This document shows positions 40,431 to 49,153 of a stretch of 64,000 nt of DNA, piece after piece (the first letter of the stretch is position 1; every line of letters starts with the position of its first letter). The stretch is from assembly GCF_018129985.1 (NCBI RefSeq), contig NZ_JAFCKT010000001.1, positions 1 through 64,000 of the forward strand, read 5' to 3'. The notes below the pieces were generated by a model. It was not told where the DNA came from. It worked only from the letters and a program-made list of their open reading frames with translations, and ran no database searches. Made by a program: the position numbers and the translations under genes. Source of the stretch: Bradyrhizobium sp. SZCCT0148. Its GTDB lineage: Bacteria > Pseudomonadota > Alphaproteobacteria > Rhizobiales > Xanthobacteraceae.

Positions 40431-40504
40431 GCGGGCGTAGTTCAATGGTAGAACGGCAGCTTCCCAAGCTGCATACGAGGGTTCGATTCCCTTCGCCCGC
40501 TCCA
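40431..40504 (+). tRNA. tRNA-Gly (anticodon CCC), intact copy at attR
   Basis: 74 nt including the encoded CCA. Acceptor GCGGGCG/CGCCCGC, D arm GTTC-AATGGTA-GAAC, anticodon stem GCAGC/GCTGC with loop TTCCCAA, T arm GAGGG-TTCGATT-CCCTT. The first 39 bases are repeated at 22826. The 5' half and the sequence upstream therefore come from the mobile element, and the 3' half is the original chromosome, so the gene is now transcribed from element DNA. Confidence 0.95.
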
Positions 40505-40802
40505 AAGGCTTCCACGCCGGCGCGATGGCCCAAGCGGCCCTGTCGTCTCGTGGGCCCGAAAACCCCAGCGGCTTTGAACTGGAAACAACGGCACGTTGAG
40601 CTGATGCTCTCCTGTCCTAATCCATTGCGCTTAGCACGAACTGCAGTCTGTCGGCAGGCCGGCGCTGAGTTCAATGTCTCATGGCCGGGGTACCGCCCAC
40701 GCGAATGCGCGCGCAGCTCGACAGACCGGGCCTAGGGCCGGATCGAAACCAACGAGGTGCAGCGCATCGAGAGTGGACAGAGCGTAGTCGGGAGAAAGTC
40801 CC

Positions 40803-41330
40803 ATGCCTGATGTACGAATTCACATCGTCTCCGCCCTGATAGCCGCCTTCGCGATCAGCTCGGCGTACTCCATGACCGCGCTGCAGGAGCAGCAGGCCTC
40901 TGCGATCTCGGCACGGGCCATGGTCCCGAAGAAGCAAGCCGCCGTGACCAAGCCGGCGCTGCATCGGCTCGTGATCCAGGTCAACCAGAACGATCCCGCC
41001 GTGATGAACCTGGCGCTCAACAACGCAACCAACGTGCTCGAATACTACCGCAAGAAGGGCGAGGAGGCCGATGTCGAGATCGTGGCGTTCGGTCCCGGGC
41101 TGCACATGCTGCGCAAGGACACGACACCGGTCGCCGATCGCATTCACGCCATGAGCGAGCTCAGCTTCCCGAGCAAGATCCGCTTCGCGGCATGCGGCGT
41201 CACCCGGGAAGGGATGGAAAAGAAGGAAGGCAAGCCGCTCGAGCTGCTGCCGGAGGCGTCCATGGTACCCTCCGGCGTCGTCCATATGATGGAGCTGCAG
41301 GAGAAGGGCTGGAGCTACGTCCGGCCGTAG
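40803..41330 (+). CDS. Exported DsrE-family protein
   Basis: 175 residues. A hydrophobic N-terminal segment (IVSALIAAFAISSAYS) acts as a signal or anchor. The remainder is a DsrE/DsrF-like fold: HRLVIQVNQNDPAVMNLALNNATNVLEYYRKKG, given here as the first unit, then DVEIVAFGPGLHML and a conserved-type cysteine in RFAACGVTREGM. DsrE proteins move sulfur or bind small ligands. Cys is retained, so a periplasmic redox or sulfur role is possible. Followed after 24 bp by a TAXI-type binding protein, likely an operon. Confidence 0.75.
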   Translation: MPDVRIHIVSALIAAFAISSAYSMTALQEQQASAISARAMVPKKQAAVTKPALHRLVIQVNQNDPAVMNLALNNATNVLEYYRKKGEEADVEIVAFGPGLHMLRKDTTPVADRIHAMSELSFPSKIRFAACGVTREGMEKKEGKPLELLPEASMVPSGVVHMMELQEKGWSYVRP

Positions 41331-41354
41331 CAGAGCGACGCATGGGAGGTCGCG

Positions 41355-42422
41355 ATGATGCGCAAGCTGCTGTTGATCCTCGCCTTGTCGCTAGTCGCGC
41401 TGCCTGCTTCCGCTCAAAATGCCAACGGCGCCGGTGCCGACAAGCGGTCCGCAGATCGTGCTGCAGCCGTGCCGCCGCGGGTCAATCGCGCCGCGCGCGC
41501 CGTTTACCTGCAGAACTCGGAAGCAGAGATAAGGGATCGCATCAACGCCGGCTCGATCGGCCTTGCCGCCGGATTGCTGGAAGGCGCGCCGCTCCGCTTC
41601 GCCACCGAGATCTCGCGGGTGGTCAACGAGGGCGGAAAGGTAAAGGTGCTTCCCATCGTGACGCGCGGGCCGACCGAGAATGTCAACGACCTGCTCTATC
41701 TCAAGGGGGTCGATGTTGCGATCATCAACAGCGACTCGCTCGACGAATACCGCGCCCAGGTGCCCGAGATCGAAAACCGCATCGTCCATGTGATGAACCT
41801 GTTTCCGTCGGAGTTGCACATCTTCGCTCGTCCGGAGATCAACACGCTCGCCGACCTCGCGGGCAAGAAGGTGAATTTCAACACGCAGGGCACCGCCGCC
41901 GCCTATTCGGGTCCGCTCATCTTCAGCCGCCTCGGTATCGAGGTCGAGAAGACGTTCGTGCCTCACCCCGTGGCACTCGAGCAGATGCGCAAGGGCGAGA
42001 CGGCGGCCGTCGTCTTCGTCACGTCAAAGCCGGTCGACGCTTTCGTGAAACGCAAATGGGACGAGGGCTTCAAGTTCCTGCCGGCGCCGTTTGGACCGGG
42101 ATTGATCGACTATTACATTCCCGCCTCGCTGACCTCGGCCGACTATCCGGCACTGATTCCGGCGGGACAGACGGTCGAGACGATCGCAGTGCCGACCGTT
42201 CTCGTCGCCTATAATTGGAAGCCGGGCTCGCCCCGCCACGACCGCGTGACGGCGTTCGTCAACGAACTGTTCGGCAAGCTCGATGAGCTGCGCGTGTCAG
42301 GCTTCGATCCGAAATGGAAGGATGCCGATCCCTATGCCAGCGTTCCCGGGCTGCAACGCCTGAAGGCGGCCGATAGCTGGCGGGATTCCCACCAAATTGC
42401 CAACCGGATCATGCGTCCATGA
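41355..42422 (+). CDS. TAXI-family TRAP transporter solute-binding protein
   Basis: 355 residues with signal peptide (LLLILALSLVALPASAQ). The TAXI-type binding fold is visible in AGSIGLAAGLLEGAPLRFA, LPIVTRGPTENVNDLLYL, the VDVAIINSDSLDEY segment, and LADLAGKKVNFNTQGTA. It would bind an organic acid in the periplasm and deliver it to a TRAP membrane protein, but no DctM-like gene is in the window. Flanked by a DsrE gene and, overlapping by 4 bp, a VasI-like gene. GGGAGGTCGCG precedes the start. Confidence 0.82.
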   Translation: MMRKLLLILALSLVALPASAQNANGAGADKRSADRAAAVPPRVNRAARAVYLQNSEAEIRDRINAGSIGLAAGLLEGAPLRFATEISRVVNEGGKVKVLPIVTRGPTENVNDLLYLKGVDVAIINSDSLDEYRAQVPEIENRIVHVMNLFPSELHIFARPEINTLADLAGKKVNFNTQGTAAAYSGPLIFSRLGIEVEKTFVPHPVALEQMRKGETAAVVFVTSKPVDAFVKRKWDEGFKFLPAPFGPGLIDYYIPASLTSADYPALIPAGQTVETIAVPTVLVAYNWKPGSPRHDRVTAFVNELFGKLDELRVSGFDPKWKDADPYASVPGLQRLKAADSWRDSHQIANRIMRP

Positions 42423-43225
42423 GGCGGCTCGGCGCCATCCTGTGCGCCATGATCGAGATTGCGCAGGCCCGCGGTCAATCCGCGTCCGGCACCTTGAAGG
42501 GCCTGGACGAATGCGTCGCCCGAACAAGCGACGCCGAAGCGGCCTGCGATGAGGTCGGCGGCGACACCGCGGCTCGTCTTGCCTGCAGGTTGAAGGCGCA
42601 CAGTGCGGAGAAGCAATGCCTCGACAATCTGTTCGCGAACAGGGGTGGCGCCAGGCAGCCTGGCGATGCGCCGGCGAAACCGCTTGTCCATACGCCGCCG
42701 GGACCCGTCGCACCCGAGCCACCGACAGCTCAACCGGATCGAAGCGATTCGACCGCGGCTCTTCCGGCCGCAAGCGGCTGGCTGATCAGCGAGACGACGT
42801 CGCCGCGAGACTTCTCGCCGCTGTTCGTCGCCAAGCTGTATGCGCTTTCCCCCATCGCTCCCGATGCGCCCCAGACCCTGGTCCTGCGTTGCCGGAACGA
42901 GCGGACCGAAATATCCCTGGGTGCCAACGGTGTCTGGCGTCCGTCGCGCAGTGCAGACGTCGAGGTCGCGATGCCCTCCGATCTCCCCGCGGCGAGACCG
43001 CTGCGCTGGCGCCTGGCGGTCGATGGCCGCACCGCGTTCATGGTGGACGATCCGGTCGGTCTGCTGCGTACGCTCAGCGGAGGGCGAATGTCGGTTGCGG
43101 TGACCGACGGCGTGGGCCGCACCGTCAGCGCGACCTTCGACCTCGCCGGCATCGACATCGTCCGCGCCAGGCTTGCGAATGCCTGCCATTGGCCGAATGC
43201 GACGGTCGACTCGCGAGGGCGGTGA
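42419..43225 (+). CDS. Exported VasI-like protein of unknown function
   Basis: 268 residues. Weak signal peptide (LGAILCAMIEIAQARGQS), a cysteine-paired helical segment (CVARTSDAEAAC, CRLKAHSAEKQC), a Pro-rich linker, then a beta-rich domain with LVLRCRNERTEISLG and MVDDPVGLLRTLSGG ending in ANACHWP. The beta domain resembles VasI/type VI-associated proteins, but no other type VI gene is near. The start overlaps the TAXI gene stop (ATGA), so it is translated with it. Confidence 0.55.
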   Translation: MRRLGAILCAMIEIAQARGQSASGTLKGLDECVARTSDAEAACDEVGGDTAARLACRLKAHSAEKQCLDNLFANRGGARQPGDAPAKPLVHTPPGPVAPEPPTAQPDRSDSTAALPAASGWLISETTSPRDFSPLFVAKLYALSPIAPDAPQTLVLRCRNERTEISLGANGVWRPSRSADVEVAMPSDLPAARPLRWRLAVDGRTAFMVDDPVGLLRTLSGGRMSVAVTDGVGRTVSATFDLAGIDIVRARLANACHWPNATVDSRGR

Positions 43226-43243
43226 CGGCGTGTCGTGTTGCGG

Positions 43244-43298
43244 CTCAAAAGGCGAGTTTCCGCTGCACAGCCCTCAAAATGAGTTGCGTACCTCAAAA
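43244..43298 (+). promoter_or_regulatory. Repeated CTCAAAA motifs before the lacI-type gene
   Basis: CTCAAAA occurs three times: 43244-43250, 43273-43279 (here within the near-palindrome CTCAAAATGAG) and 43292-43298. This is the promoter region of the sugar operon, so binding by the LacI-type regulator is possible. Confidence 0.35.
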
Positions 43299-43319
43299 CG
43301 CCTCTGCTAGCCTTCAGCC

Positions 43320-44363
43320 ATGGCCGAGACCCTCACTCCAACCGCGCTGACGCTGAAGGACATCGCCCGTGAGGCGGGTGTCAGCCTCGCGACCGTGGAC
43401 CGCGTGCTGCACAACCGGCCGGGGGTGCGGCCGGATACGGTGCGGCGTGTTCAAGCGGCGATCGAGCGCAACGCGTTCCAGCCGCACGTCGCCGCGGCCG
43501 AACTGGCCCGCGGCCGCTCACGCCGCTTTGCCTTCGTGATGCCGTCAGGACCGAACCCGTTCATGCAGCAGATCGAGGCCTATCTCGGCGAAATGTCGGC
43601 CTGGCTCGCGGTTCGCCGCCTCAATGTCGAGATGGTCGCAACCGACGTGTTCGATCCATCGGTGCTCGCAGCCTCCCTGGAGGCGCTGTCCGGCGATTGC
43701 GACGGCGTCGCGGTGGTGGCGCTGGATCATCCCAGCGTCCGCGCGGCGATCAACGATCTCGTCGACGCCGGCACCAAGGTGGTGACGCTGGTGTCCGACG
43801 TGCCGTCGTCGCGCCGGCACCATTATGTCGGCATCGACAACATTGCCGCAGGGCGCACCGCCGGCGCGCTGGTCGGGCGGCTGGCCGGCCGAAAGTCCGG
43901 CAAGGTCGCGATCGTCGCCGGCTCGCAGGGCCTGCGCGACCATGCCGAGCGCATCTTCGGCTTCAACCAGGTGATGGCGTCGGAATTCCCCGGTCTCAGC
44001 GTGCTGCCGGTGCTGGAAGGGCGCGACGAGGACGATCGTTCGGAACAGGTGCTGGCACGGCTGTTGGCGAAGCATGCCGACATTGTCGGCCTTTATAACG
44101 TCGGCGCGGGCACGCAAGGCGTTGCCAAGGCATTGAGTGACGCCGGCCGCGACAAGCAGGTCGTGTTCGTCGGTCATGACGTCACCGTGCTGACGCGCCG
44201 GCTGCTGCTGCAGGGCGTGATGGATGCCGCGATCTCACAGAACCCCGGGCATGAAGCGCGTGCCGCGGTGCGCGTGCTGCTCGCGCTCGCTCGCGGCGAG
44301 CCGATCCTGCGCGAACAGGAGAAGATCAGGATCGACATCGTGATGCGGGACAATCTGCCCTAG
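43320..44363 (+). CDS. LacI-family transcriptional regulator of the sugar operon
   Basis: 347 residues. The N-terminal LacI helix-turn-helix is clear (LTLKDIAREAGVSLATVDRVL, then NRPGVRPDTVRRV). The rest is a periplasmic-binding-protein-like sensor of the D-ribose/xylose type (RFAFVMPSGPNPFMQQIEAY, GVAVVALDHPSVRAAI, GLYNVGAGTQGVAKAL, GHDVT). It most likely represses, or activates, the downstream xylose-type operon in response to its sugar. Same strand, 65 bp before xylB. Confidence 0.88.
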   Translation: MAETLTPTALTLKDIAREAGVSLATVDRVLHNRPGVRPDTVRRVQAAIERNAFQPHVAAAELARGRSRRFAFVMPSGPNPFMQQIEAYLGEMSAWLAVRRLNVEMVATDVFDPSVLAASLEALSGDCDGVAVVALDHPSVRAAINDLVDAGTKVVTLVSDVPSSRRHHYVGIDNIAAGRTAGALVGRLAGRKSGKVAIVAGSQGLRDHAERIFGFNQVMASEFPGLSVLPVLEGRDEDDRSEQVLARLLAKHADIVGLYNVGAGTQGVAKALSDAGRDKQVVFVGHDVTVLTRRLLLQGVMDAAISQNPGHEARAAVRVLLALARGEPILREQEKIRIDIVMRDNLP

Positions 44364-44428
44364 GGGGCGGCTCTGGCGGAGAGCGCGACGTCAAGATCGC
44401 GCCTCGCAATGAACAAGGAGGAGACGAC

Positions 44429-45883
44429 GTGTATCTCGGACTGGACATCGGCACGTCCGGCGTGAAAGCGGTGCTCGTGAGCGAAGCCGGCGCGATCCTC
44501 GCGACGGCGGCGCGCGAGCTCGCGCTGTCGCATCCGGCGCCGCTGTGGTCCGAGCAGGATCCCGATTCCTGGGTCGAGGCCGCCATCGGTGCGGTCGACA
44601 ATCTTGCGGCCCGCCATCCGCGAGAGGTCGCGCAGGTCCGCGGCATCGGCCTGTCGGGCCAGATGCATGGCGCAACGCTGCTCGACGAGGACGGTCGGCC
44701 GTTGCGTCCGGCGATCCTCTGGAACGACGGCCGATCGCAGGCCGAATGCGCCGTGCTGGAGCAGCGTTGCCCCTCGCTGCACGCGATCACCGGCAATCTG
44801 GCGATGCCCGGCTTCACCGCGCCGAAGCTGCTGTGGGTCGCGCGGCATGAGCCAAAAACCTTTGCGCGGATCGCAAAGGTGCTGCTGCCCAAGGCCTACG
44901 TGCGCTATCGCCTGACCGGCGAGATGGTCGAGGACATGTCGGATGCGGCCGGCACGCTGTGGCTCGATGTCGGTCTGCGTCGCTGGTCGCCCCTGTTGCT
45001 GCACGCCACCGGGCTCGATCTCCACCACATGCCGCGCCTCGTCGAGGGCAGCGCCGTGAGCGCGGCGCTCGGGCCGGAATTCACCCAGCGCTGGGGGATG
45101 ATGAAGGATGTCGTCGTCGCCGGTGGCGCCGGCGACAACGCCGCGAGCGCGATCGGGCTCGGCGCCATCGCGCCGGGCGATGCGTTCCTGTCGCTGGGGA
45201 CGTCAGGCGTGGTGTTCCGCGTCACCGACCGGTTCGCGCCGGCGCCTGAAACCGCAGTGCATGCGTTCTGCCACGCATTGCCGGGCCTCTGGCACCAGAT
45301 GGGCGTGATGCTCTCGGCGGCGGCGTCGCTGGCCTGGCTCGCCGGCGTGATGGAGACACCGGCCGCAGCGCTGCTGGCGCCGCTCGGCGAACGCGTCGAT
45401 GGGCCGAGCCCGATCAAATTCCTGCCGTATCTCGACGGCGAGCGCACGCCGCACAACGATGCCGCCGCCAGCGGCGCCTTCGTCGGCCTGCGCGGTGCGA
45501 CCGGGCGAACGCAGATCGTGCAGGCCGTGCTCGAAGGCGTCGCCTTCGCCGCGCGCGACAATCTGGCGGCGCTGAGCGCGGCGGGCGGGCCGGTTGCCGA
45601 ACTCGATCTCGTCGGCGGCGGCTCGCGCTCGCCGCTGTGGGCGCAGATCTGCGCCGATGTGCTCGGCATTCCCGTTCACCGCGTCGAGGAAGGCGAGGTC
45701 GGGGCAGCGCTCGGCGCCGCCAGGCTCGGCCAACTCGCTGCGACCGGCGAGCGACCGGCCGCGGTCTGCACCCGCCCGCGGCGGCTCGCGAGCTTCACGC
45801 CCCGCGCATCCGTCACGGGAGCCTATGACGAAGCCTATCGGCGATGGCGCGAGCTGTATCCCGCATTGAAGGAGTGTCCTTAA
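44429..45883 (+). CDS. xylB: Xylulokinase
   Basis: 484 residues, GTG start after the strong site AAGGAGGAGACGAC. FGGY-family kinase: YLGLDIGTSGVKAVLV (phosphate-binding), GIGLSGQMHGATLLD, RPAILWNDGRS, and in the C-terminal lobe GAGDNAASAIGLGAI, FLSLGTSGVVF and ELDLVGGGSRSPLWAQICAD. Phosphorylates D-xylulose to xylulose 5-phosphate. Stop and the xylA GTG are adjacent. Confidence 0.9.
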   Translation: MYLGLDIGTSGVKAVLVSEAGAILATAARELALSHPAPLWSEQDPDSWVEAAIGAVDNLAARHPREVAQVRGIGLSGQMHGATLLDEDGRPLRPAILWNDGRSQAECAVLEQRCPSLHAITGNLAMPGFTAPKLLWVARHEPKTFARIAKVLLPKAYVRYRLTGEMVEDMSDAAGTLWLDVGLRRWSPLLLHATGLDLHHMPRLVEGSAVSAALGPEFTQRWGMMKDVVVAGGAGDNAASAIGLGAIAPGDAFLSLGTSGVVFRVTDRFAPAPETAVHAFCHALPGLWHQMGVMLSAAASLAWLAGVMETPAAALLAPLGERVDGPSPIKFLPYLDGERTPHNDAAASGAFVGLRGATGRTQIVQAVLEGVAFAARDNLAALSAAGGPVAELDLVGGGSRSPLWAQICADVLGIPVHRVEEGEVGAALGAARLGQLAATGERPAAVCTRPRRLASFTPRASVTGAYDEAYRRWRELYPALKECP

Positions 45884-47206
45884 GTGAACGCGCCAGCCAA
45901 ATTCTTCGATGCCACTGCGCCCGTTGCCTTCGCCGGCAAGGAGGCGGGACAAGCGCCCTCGTTTCGCTGGTACGACAAGGACCGCCTCGTGCACGGCCGC
46001 AGGCTGGAGGATCATCTGCGCTTTGCGGTCTGCTATTGGCATTCGTTGTGCTGGCCGGGCAGCGACCCCTTCGGCGGCGAGACGTTCCTGCGGCCTTGGC
46101 ACCACGGCACGGACGCCATGGCGCAGGCGCGGGCCAAGGCCGACGTCGCGTTCGAGCTGTTCCGATTGCTCGACGTGCCGTTCTTCACCTTCCACGACGT
46201 CGACGCGGCGCCGGAAGGCGCTTCGCTCGCCGAATCCGTCGCCAATCTCAACGCGATTGCCGATCTGTTCGAACAGAAGATGGGGTCGAGCAAGGTGCGC
46301 CTGCTGTGGGGCACGGCGAATTTGTTCACGCATCGTCGCTACATGGCGGGCGCCGCGACCAATCCGGACCCCGACATCTTCATCTACGCGGCAGGCCAGG
46401 TCCGCGCCGCGCTGGAGGTGACGCATCGGCTTGGCGGTCAGAACTACGTGCTGTGGGGCGGGCGCGAGGGCTACGAGACGCTGCTCAACACTGATCTCAA
46501 GCGCGAACTCGACCAACTTGGCCGCTTCGTTTCGCTCGTGGTCGAGCACAAGCACAGAATAGGCTTCAAGGGGCCTATCCTGATCGAGCCGAAGCCGAAG
46601 GAGCCGACCAAGCATCAATATGATTTCGACGTCGCCACCTGCTACGGCTTCCTCGAACGCTACGACTTGCTCAGCGACGTCAAGCTCAACATCGAGCAGA
46701 ATCACGCCATCCTTGCCGGCCACTCCTTTCACCATGAGGTCGCGCTGGCCGAGGCGCTTGGCGTGTTCGGCTCGCTCGACATCAACCGCGGCGACGATCT
46801 GCTCGGCTGGGACACCGACCAGTTTGCGATGAACGTCCCGGAGCTGGCGCTGGTGTTTCACGAGATCCTGAACCGCGGCGGCTTCACCTCCGGCGGGCTC
46901 AATTTCGACGCCAAGATCCGGCGGCAGTCGATCGACCCGGACGACCTGATCCACGCCCATGTCGGCTCGATGGATGCCTGCGCGCGGGCGTTCCTCGCCG
47001 CCGCCGACATGGTCGATGCCGGCGCGCTCACGGCGCCGCTGACTGAACGTTACCAGGGATGGGCTGAGCCTGAGGGCCGCGCCATTCTCGGCGGTCAGCG
47101 TTCGCTCGCCGATCTCGCCGACCGCGCGCTTCAGCCGGGCTTCGATCCGCAGCCGCGCTCGGGCCGGCAGGAATATCTGGAATCCCTGGTCAACCGCTAT
47201 GTCTGA
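45884..47206 (+). CDS. xylA: Xylose isomerase
   Basis: 440 residues, GTG start directly after the xylB stop, so translation is probably coupled. TIM-barrel enzyme, D-xylose to D-xylulose. Signature segments are [13 protein letters not shown] (catalytic His/Asp), [56 protein letters not shown] (metal ligands) and [17 protein letters not shown]. Full length for the class II type. Confidence 0.95.
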   Translation: MNAPAKFFDATAPVAFAGKEAGQAPSFRWYDKDRLVHGRRLEDHLRFAVCYWHSLCWPGSDPFGGETFLRPWHHGTDAMAQARAKADVAFELFRLLDVPFFTFHDVDAAPEGASLAESVANLNAIADLFEQKMGSSKVRLLWGTANLFTHRRYMAGAATNPDPDIFIYAAGQVRAALEVTHRLGGQNYVLWGGREGYETLLNTDLKRELDQLGRFVSLVVEHKHRIGFKGPILIEPKPKEPTKHQYDFDVATCYGFLERYDLLSDVKLNIEQNHAILAGHSFHHEVALAEALGVFGSLDINRGDDLLGWDTDQFAMNVPELALVFHEILNRGGFTSGGLNFDAKIRRQSIDPDDLIHAHVGSMDACARAFLAAADMVDAGALTAPLTERYQGWAEPEGRAILGGQRSLADLADRALQPGFDPQPRSGRQEYLESLVNRYV

Positions 47207-47218
47207 GCGAGGCTGCTG

Positions 47219-47977
47219 ATGGCAAATGCTGACGCGACACCGGTCCTCGAGCTGTCCGGGATAGGCAAGGAGTTCGGCGCGATCCGCGCGCTACACGGCG
47301 TCGACATGCAGGTCATGCCGGGCGAGGTGGTCGGGCTGATGGGTGACAACGGCGCCGGCAAGTCGACACTGGTCAAGATCATCGCCGGCAATTTCCGGCC
47401 CAGCCACGGCGAGATCCGCTTTGCCGGCAACGCGGTGCATTTCAGCCGGCCGGTCGATGCCCGTGCGGTCGGCATCGAGGTCGTCTACCAGGACCTCGCG
47501 CTATCGGACAATCTCACCGCGGCGGCCAACGTGTTCCTCGGCCGCGAGCTGAAGCGCAAATTCGGGCCGATCGCGCTTCTCGACCACAAGGCGATGGCGG
47601 CGCGCGCGCTGGAGCTGTTCGGCGAGCTGCGCTCGGAGACGCGCCCCGACGACCTCGTCAAGCAGATGTCGGGCGGCCAGCGCCAGGCCGTCGCGATCGC
47701 GCGGACGCGGCTCTCCAATGCGCGGCTGGTGATGATGGACGAGCCGACGGCGGCGATCTCGGTGCGCCAGGTCGAGCAGGTGCTCGGCCTGATCCACCGG
47801 CTCAAGGAGCAGGGCGTCGCCGTGATGCTGATCTCGCACCGCATGCCCGACGTGTTTGCGGTGTGCGACCGCGTCATCGTCATGCGCCGTGGCGAGAAGC
47901 GAGCGGACAAACCGATCCACCAGACCTCGCCGGAGGAAGTCACCGCCCTCATCACCGGCGCGAAGGAGGCGGCGTGA
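47219..47977 (+). CDS. Sugar ABC transporter ATP-binding protein, single-domain
   Basis: 252 residues, one ATPase domain: Walker A GDNGAGKST, signature MSGGQRQ, Walker B LVMMDEPTAAIS, H-loop LISHRMPD. XylG- and RbsA-type proteins have two such domains (about 500 residues); this one is of the single-domain FrcA type and would work as a homodimer. The DEPTAA-I-S variation is slight. Stop overlaps the permease ATG by one base. Confidence 0.9.
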   Translation: MANADATPVLELSGIGKEFGAIRALHGVDMQVMPGEVVGLMGDNGAGKSTLVKIIAGNFRPSHGEIRFAGNAVHFSRPVDARAVGIEVVYQDLALSDNLTAAANVFLGRELKRKFGPIALLDHKAMAARALELFGELRSETRPDDLVKQMSGGQRQAVAIARTRLSNARLVMMDEPTAAISVRQVEQVLGLIHRLKEQGVAVMLISHRMPDVFAVCDRVIVMRRGEKRADKPIHQTSPEEVTALITGAKEAA

Positions 47978-49059
47978 TGGCCATGCCCATGGAATCTCCC
48001 GTCATCTTCTCGAACGTCGGCAAGACGAAGTGGTGGCAGCGCGGCATCTTCGCCTCGCAGACCGGCTACGTCCTGCTCGCCCTCGCGGTGCTGCTGGTGA
48101 TCATGCATTTCGCCAGTCCTTATTTTTTCACCGAAGGCAACATGCAGAACGTGGCGAAGAACTTTTCCTTCATCGCCATCGCCACGCTCGGCGTCACCTT
48201 CGTCATCATCACCGGCGGCATCGATCTGTCGGTGGGATCGATGATGTGCTTCTCCGCCATGATCACCTCGATGGTGATGACCGAGCTGTCGGCACCCGGC
48301 TCGCAGGTGGGGGCGATGTTCGTGCACACGGCGGCCGACGGAAAGACCGTGGTGGCCAACGTGCCCGGCCTGATCCTGCTGGTCTCGATCCTCGCCGGCC
48401 TCGGCGTCGCGCTGATCGCGGGTCTCGTCAATGGCTTCTGCATCGCGGTGCTCGGCCTGTCGCCCTTCGTCACCACGCTCGGCATGCTCTCGATCGTGCG
48501 CGGACTCGGCTATGTCGTCTCCAACGGCCGCGGCAGCTTCCCGGGCGGGCCGGACGCGGATCGCTTCTATGCGCTCACCTCGGGCGACGTGCTCGGCGTG
48601 CCCGTGCCCTTCATCTATCTGATCGTCCTCGCACTGGCGATGGCGGTGGTGCTGCATCACACCTCGTTAGGCCGCCACGTCTTCGCGCTCGGCGGCAACG
48701 AGAAGGCCGCCGAACTCACCGGCATTCCGGTGGTGCGGGTGAAAATCGAGGTCTACGTGCTCTGCGCCCTCGCCGCGGGCCTGCAAGGCATCATCATCTC
48801 CGGCTGGCTCGGCTCGGCGCCGGCCAACATGGCGACGTCCTACGAGCTCAACGTGATCGCGGCGGCCGTGATCGGCGGTGCCAACCTCGCCGGTGGCATC
48901 GGCGGACCGCTCGGGGCCATCGTCGGCTGCGTGCTGCTGGAGGTGATCCGCAACGGTCTCGTGCTGGCGCAGGTCTCCTCCTACTGGCAGCAGACGCTGG
49001 TCGGGGTGATCATCATCCTGGCCGTGCTGGTCGACCGCATCCGCTCGCGGATGAACTGA
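47977..49059 (+). CDS. Sugar ABC transporter permease
   Basis: 360 residues with about nine membrane helices, of the RbsC/XylH family: LGVTFVIITGGIDLSVGSMM, GLVNGFCIAVLGLSPFVTTLG, YVVSNGRGSFPGGP, GRHVFALGGNEKAAELTGI and AAVIGGANLAGGIGGPLGA. Imports a pentose or related sugar with the ATPase and binding protein beside it. The start at 47977 overlaps the ATPase gene. Confidence 0.92.
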   Translation: MAMPMESPVIFSNVGKTKWWQRGIFASQTGYVLLALAVLLVIMHFASPYFFTEGNMQNVAKNFSFIAIATLGVTFVIITGGIDLSVGSMMCFSAMITSMVMTELSAPGSQVGAMFVHTAADGKTVVANVPGLILLVSILAGLGVALIAGLVNGFCIAVLGLSPFVTTLGMLSIVRGLGYVVSNGRGSFPGGPDADRFYALTSGDVLGVPVPFIYLIVLALAMAVVLHHTSLGRHVFALGGNEKAAELTGIPVVRVKIEVYVLCALAAGLQGIIISGWLGSAPANMATSYELNVIAAAVIGGANLAGGIGGPLGAIVGCVLLEVIRNGLVLAQVSSYWQQTLVGVIIILAVLVDRIRSRMN

Positions 49060-49071
49060 GTCAATGTCGTT

Positions 49072-49110
49072 CCGGGAAGGCAAATAAAATGCTGCCTGTC
49101 CGCTTCCCGG
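49072..49110 (+). other. Intercistronic hairpin before the binding-protein gene
   Basis: CCGGGAAG (49072-49079) pairs with CTTCCCGG (49103-49110), with an inner GGCA/TGCC. No T-run. It lies between the permease and the sugar-binding protein genes, where such structures often adjust mRNA stability. Confidence 0.5.
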
Positions 49111-49153
49111 GCACTTTCGAGAGGATGGGCACCAAACAAGGGTGGAGGAGACG

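Larger units (their letters stand above)
22826..40469. mobile_element. Integrative element of about 17.6 kb in tRNA-Gly(CCC), PICI-like layout
   Basis: Bounded by a 39-bp direct repeat of the tRNA-Gly 5' half (22826-22864 and 40431-40469). A tyrosine integrase lies beside the left boundary. A leftward block begins with an AlpA/excisionase-like gene (31983) and ends with a Prim-Pol/helicase gene (24553), with a terminase-small-subunit-like gene and several small genes between. No capsid, tail or conjugation gene is visible, so the element is not a full prophage or ICE. The gene set (int, alpA, primase, terS-like) resembles phage-inducible chromosomal islands. Three right-hand genes have defence-like folds. 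Confidence 0.85.

Noticed and set aside
22826..40469. Full prophage or conjugative element
   Set aside because: No capsid, portal, tail, lysis, relaxase or type IV secretion genes can be recognised.
45203..46960. 585-codon minus-strand frame opposite xylB and xylA
   Set aside because: Spans the boundary of two well-supported plus-strand genes and has no recognisable motif.
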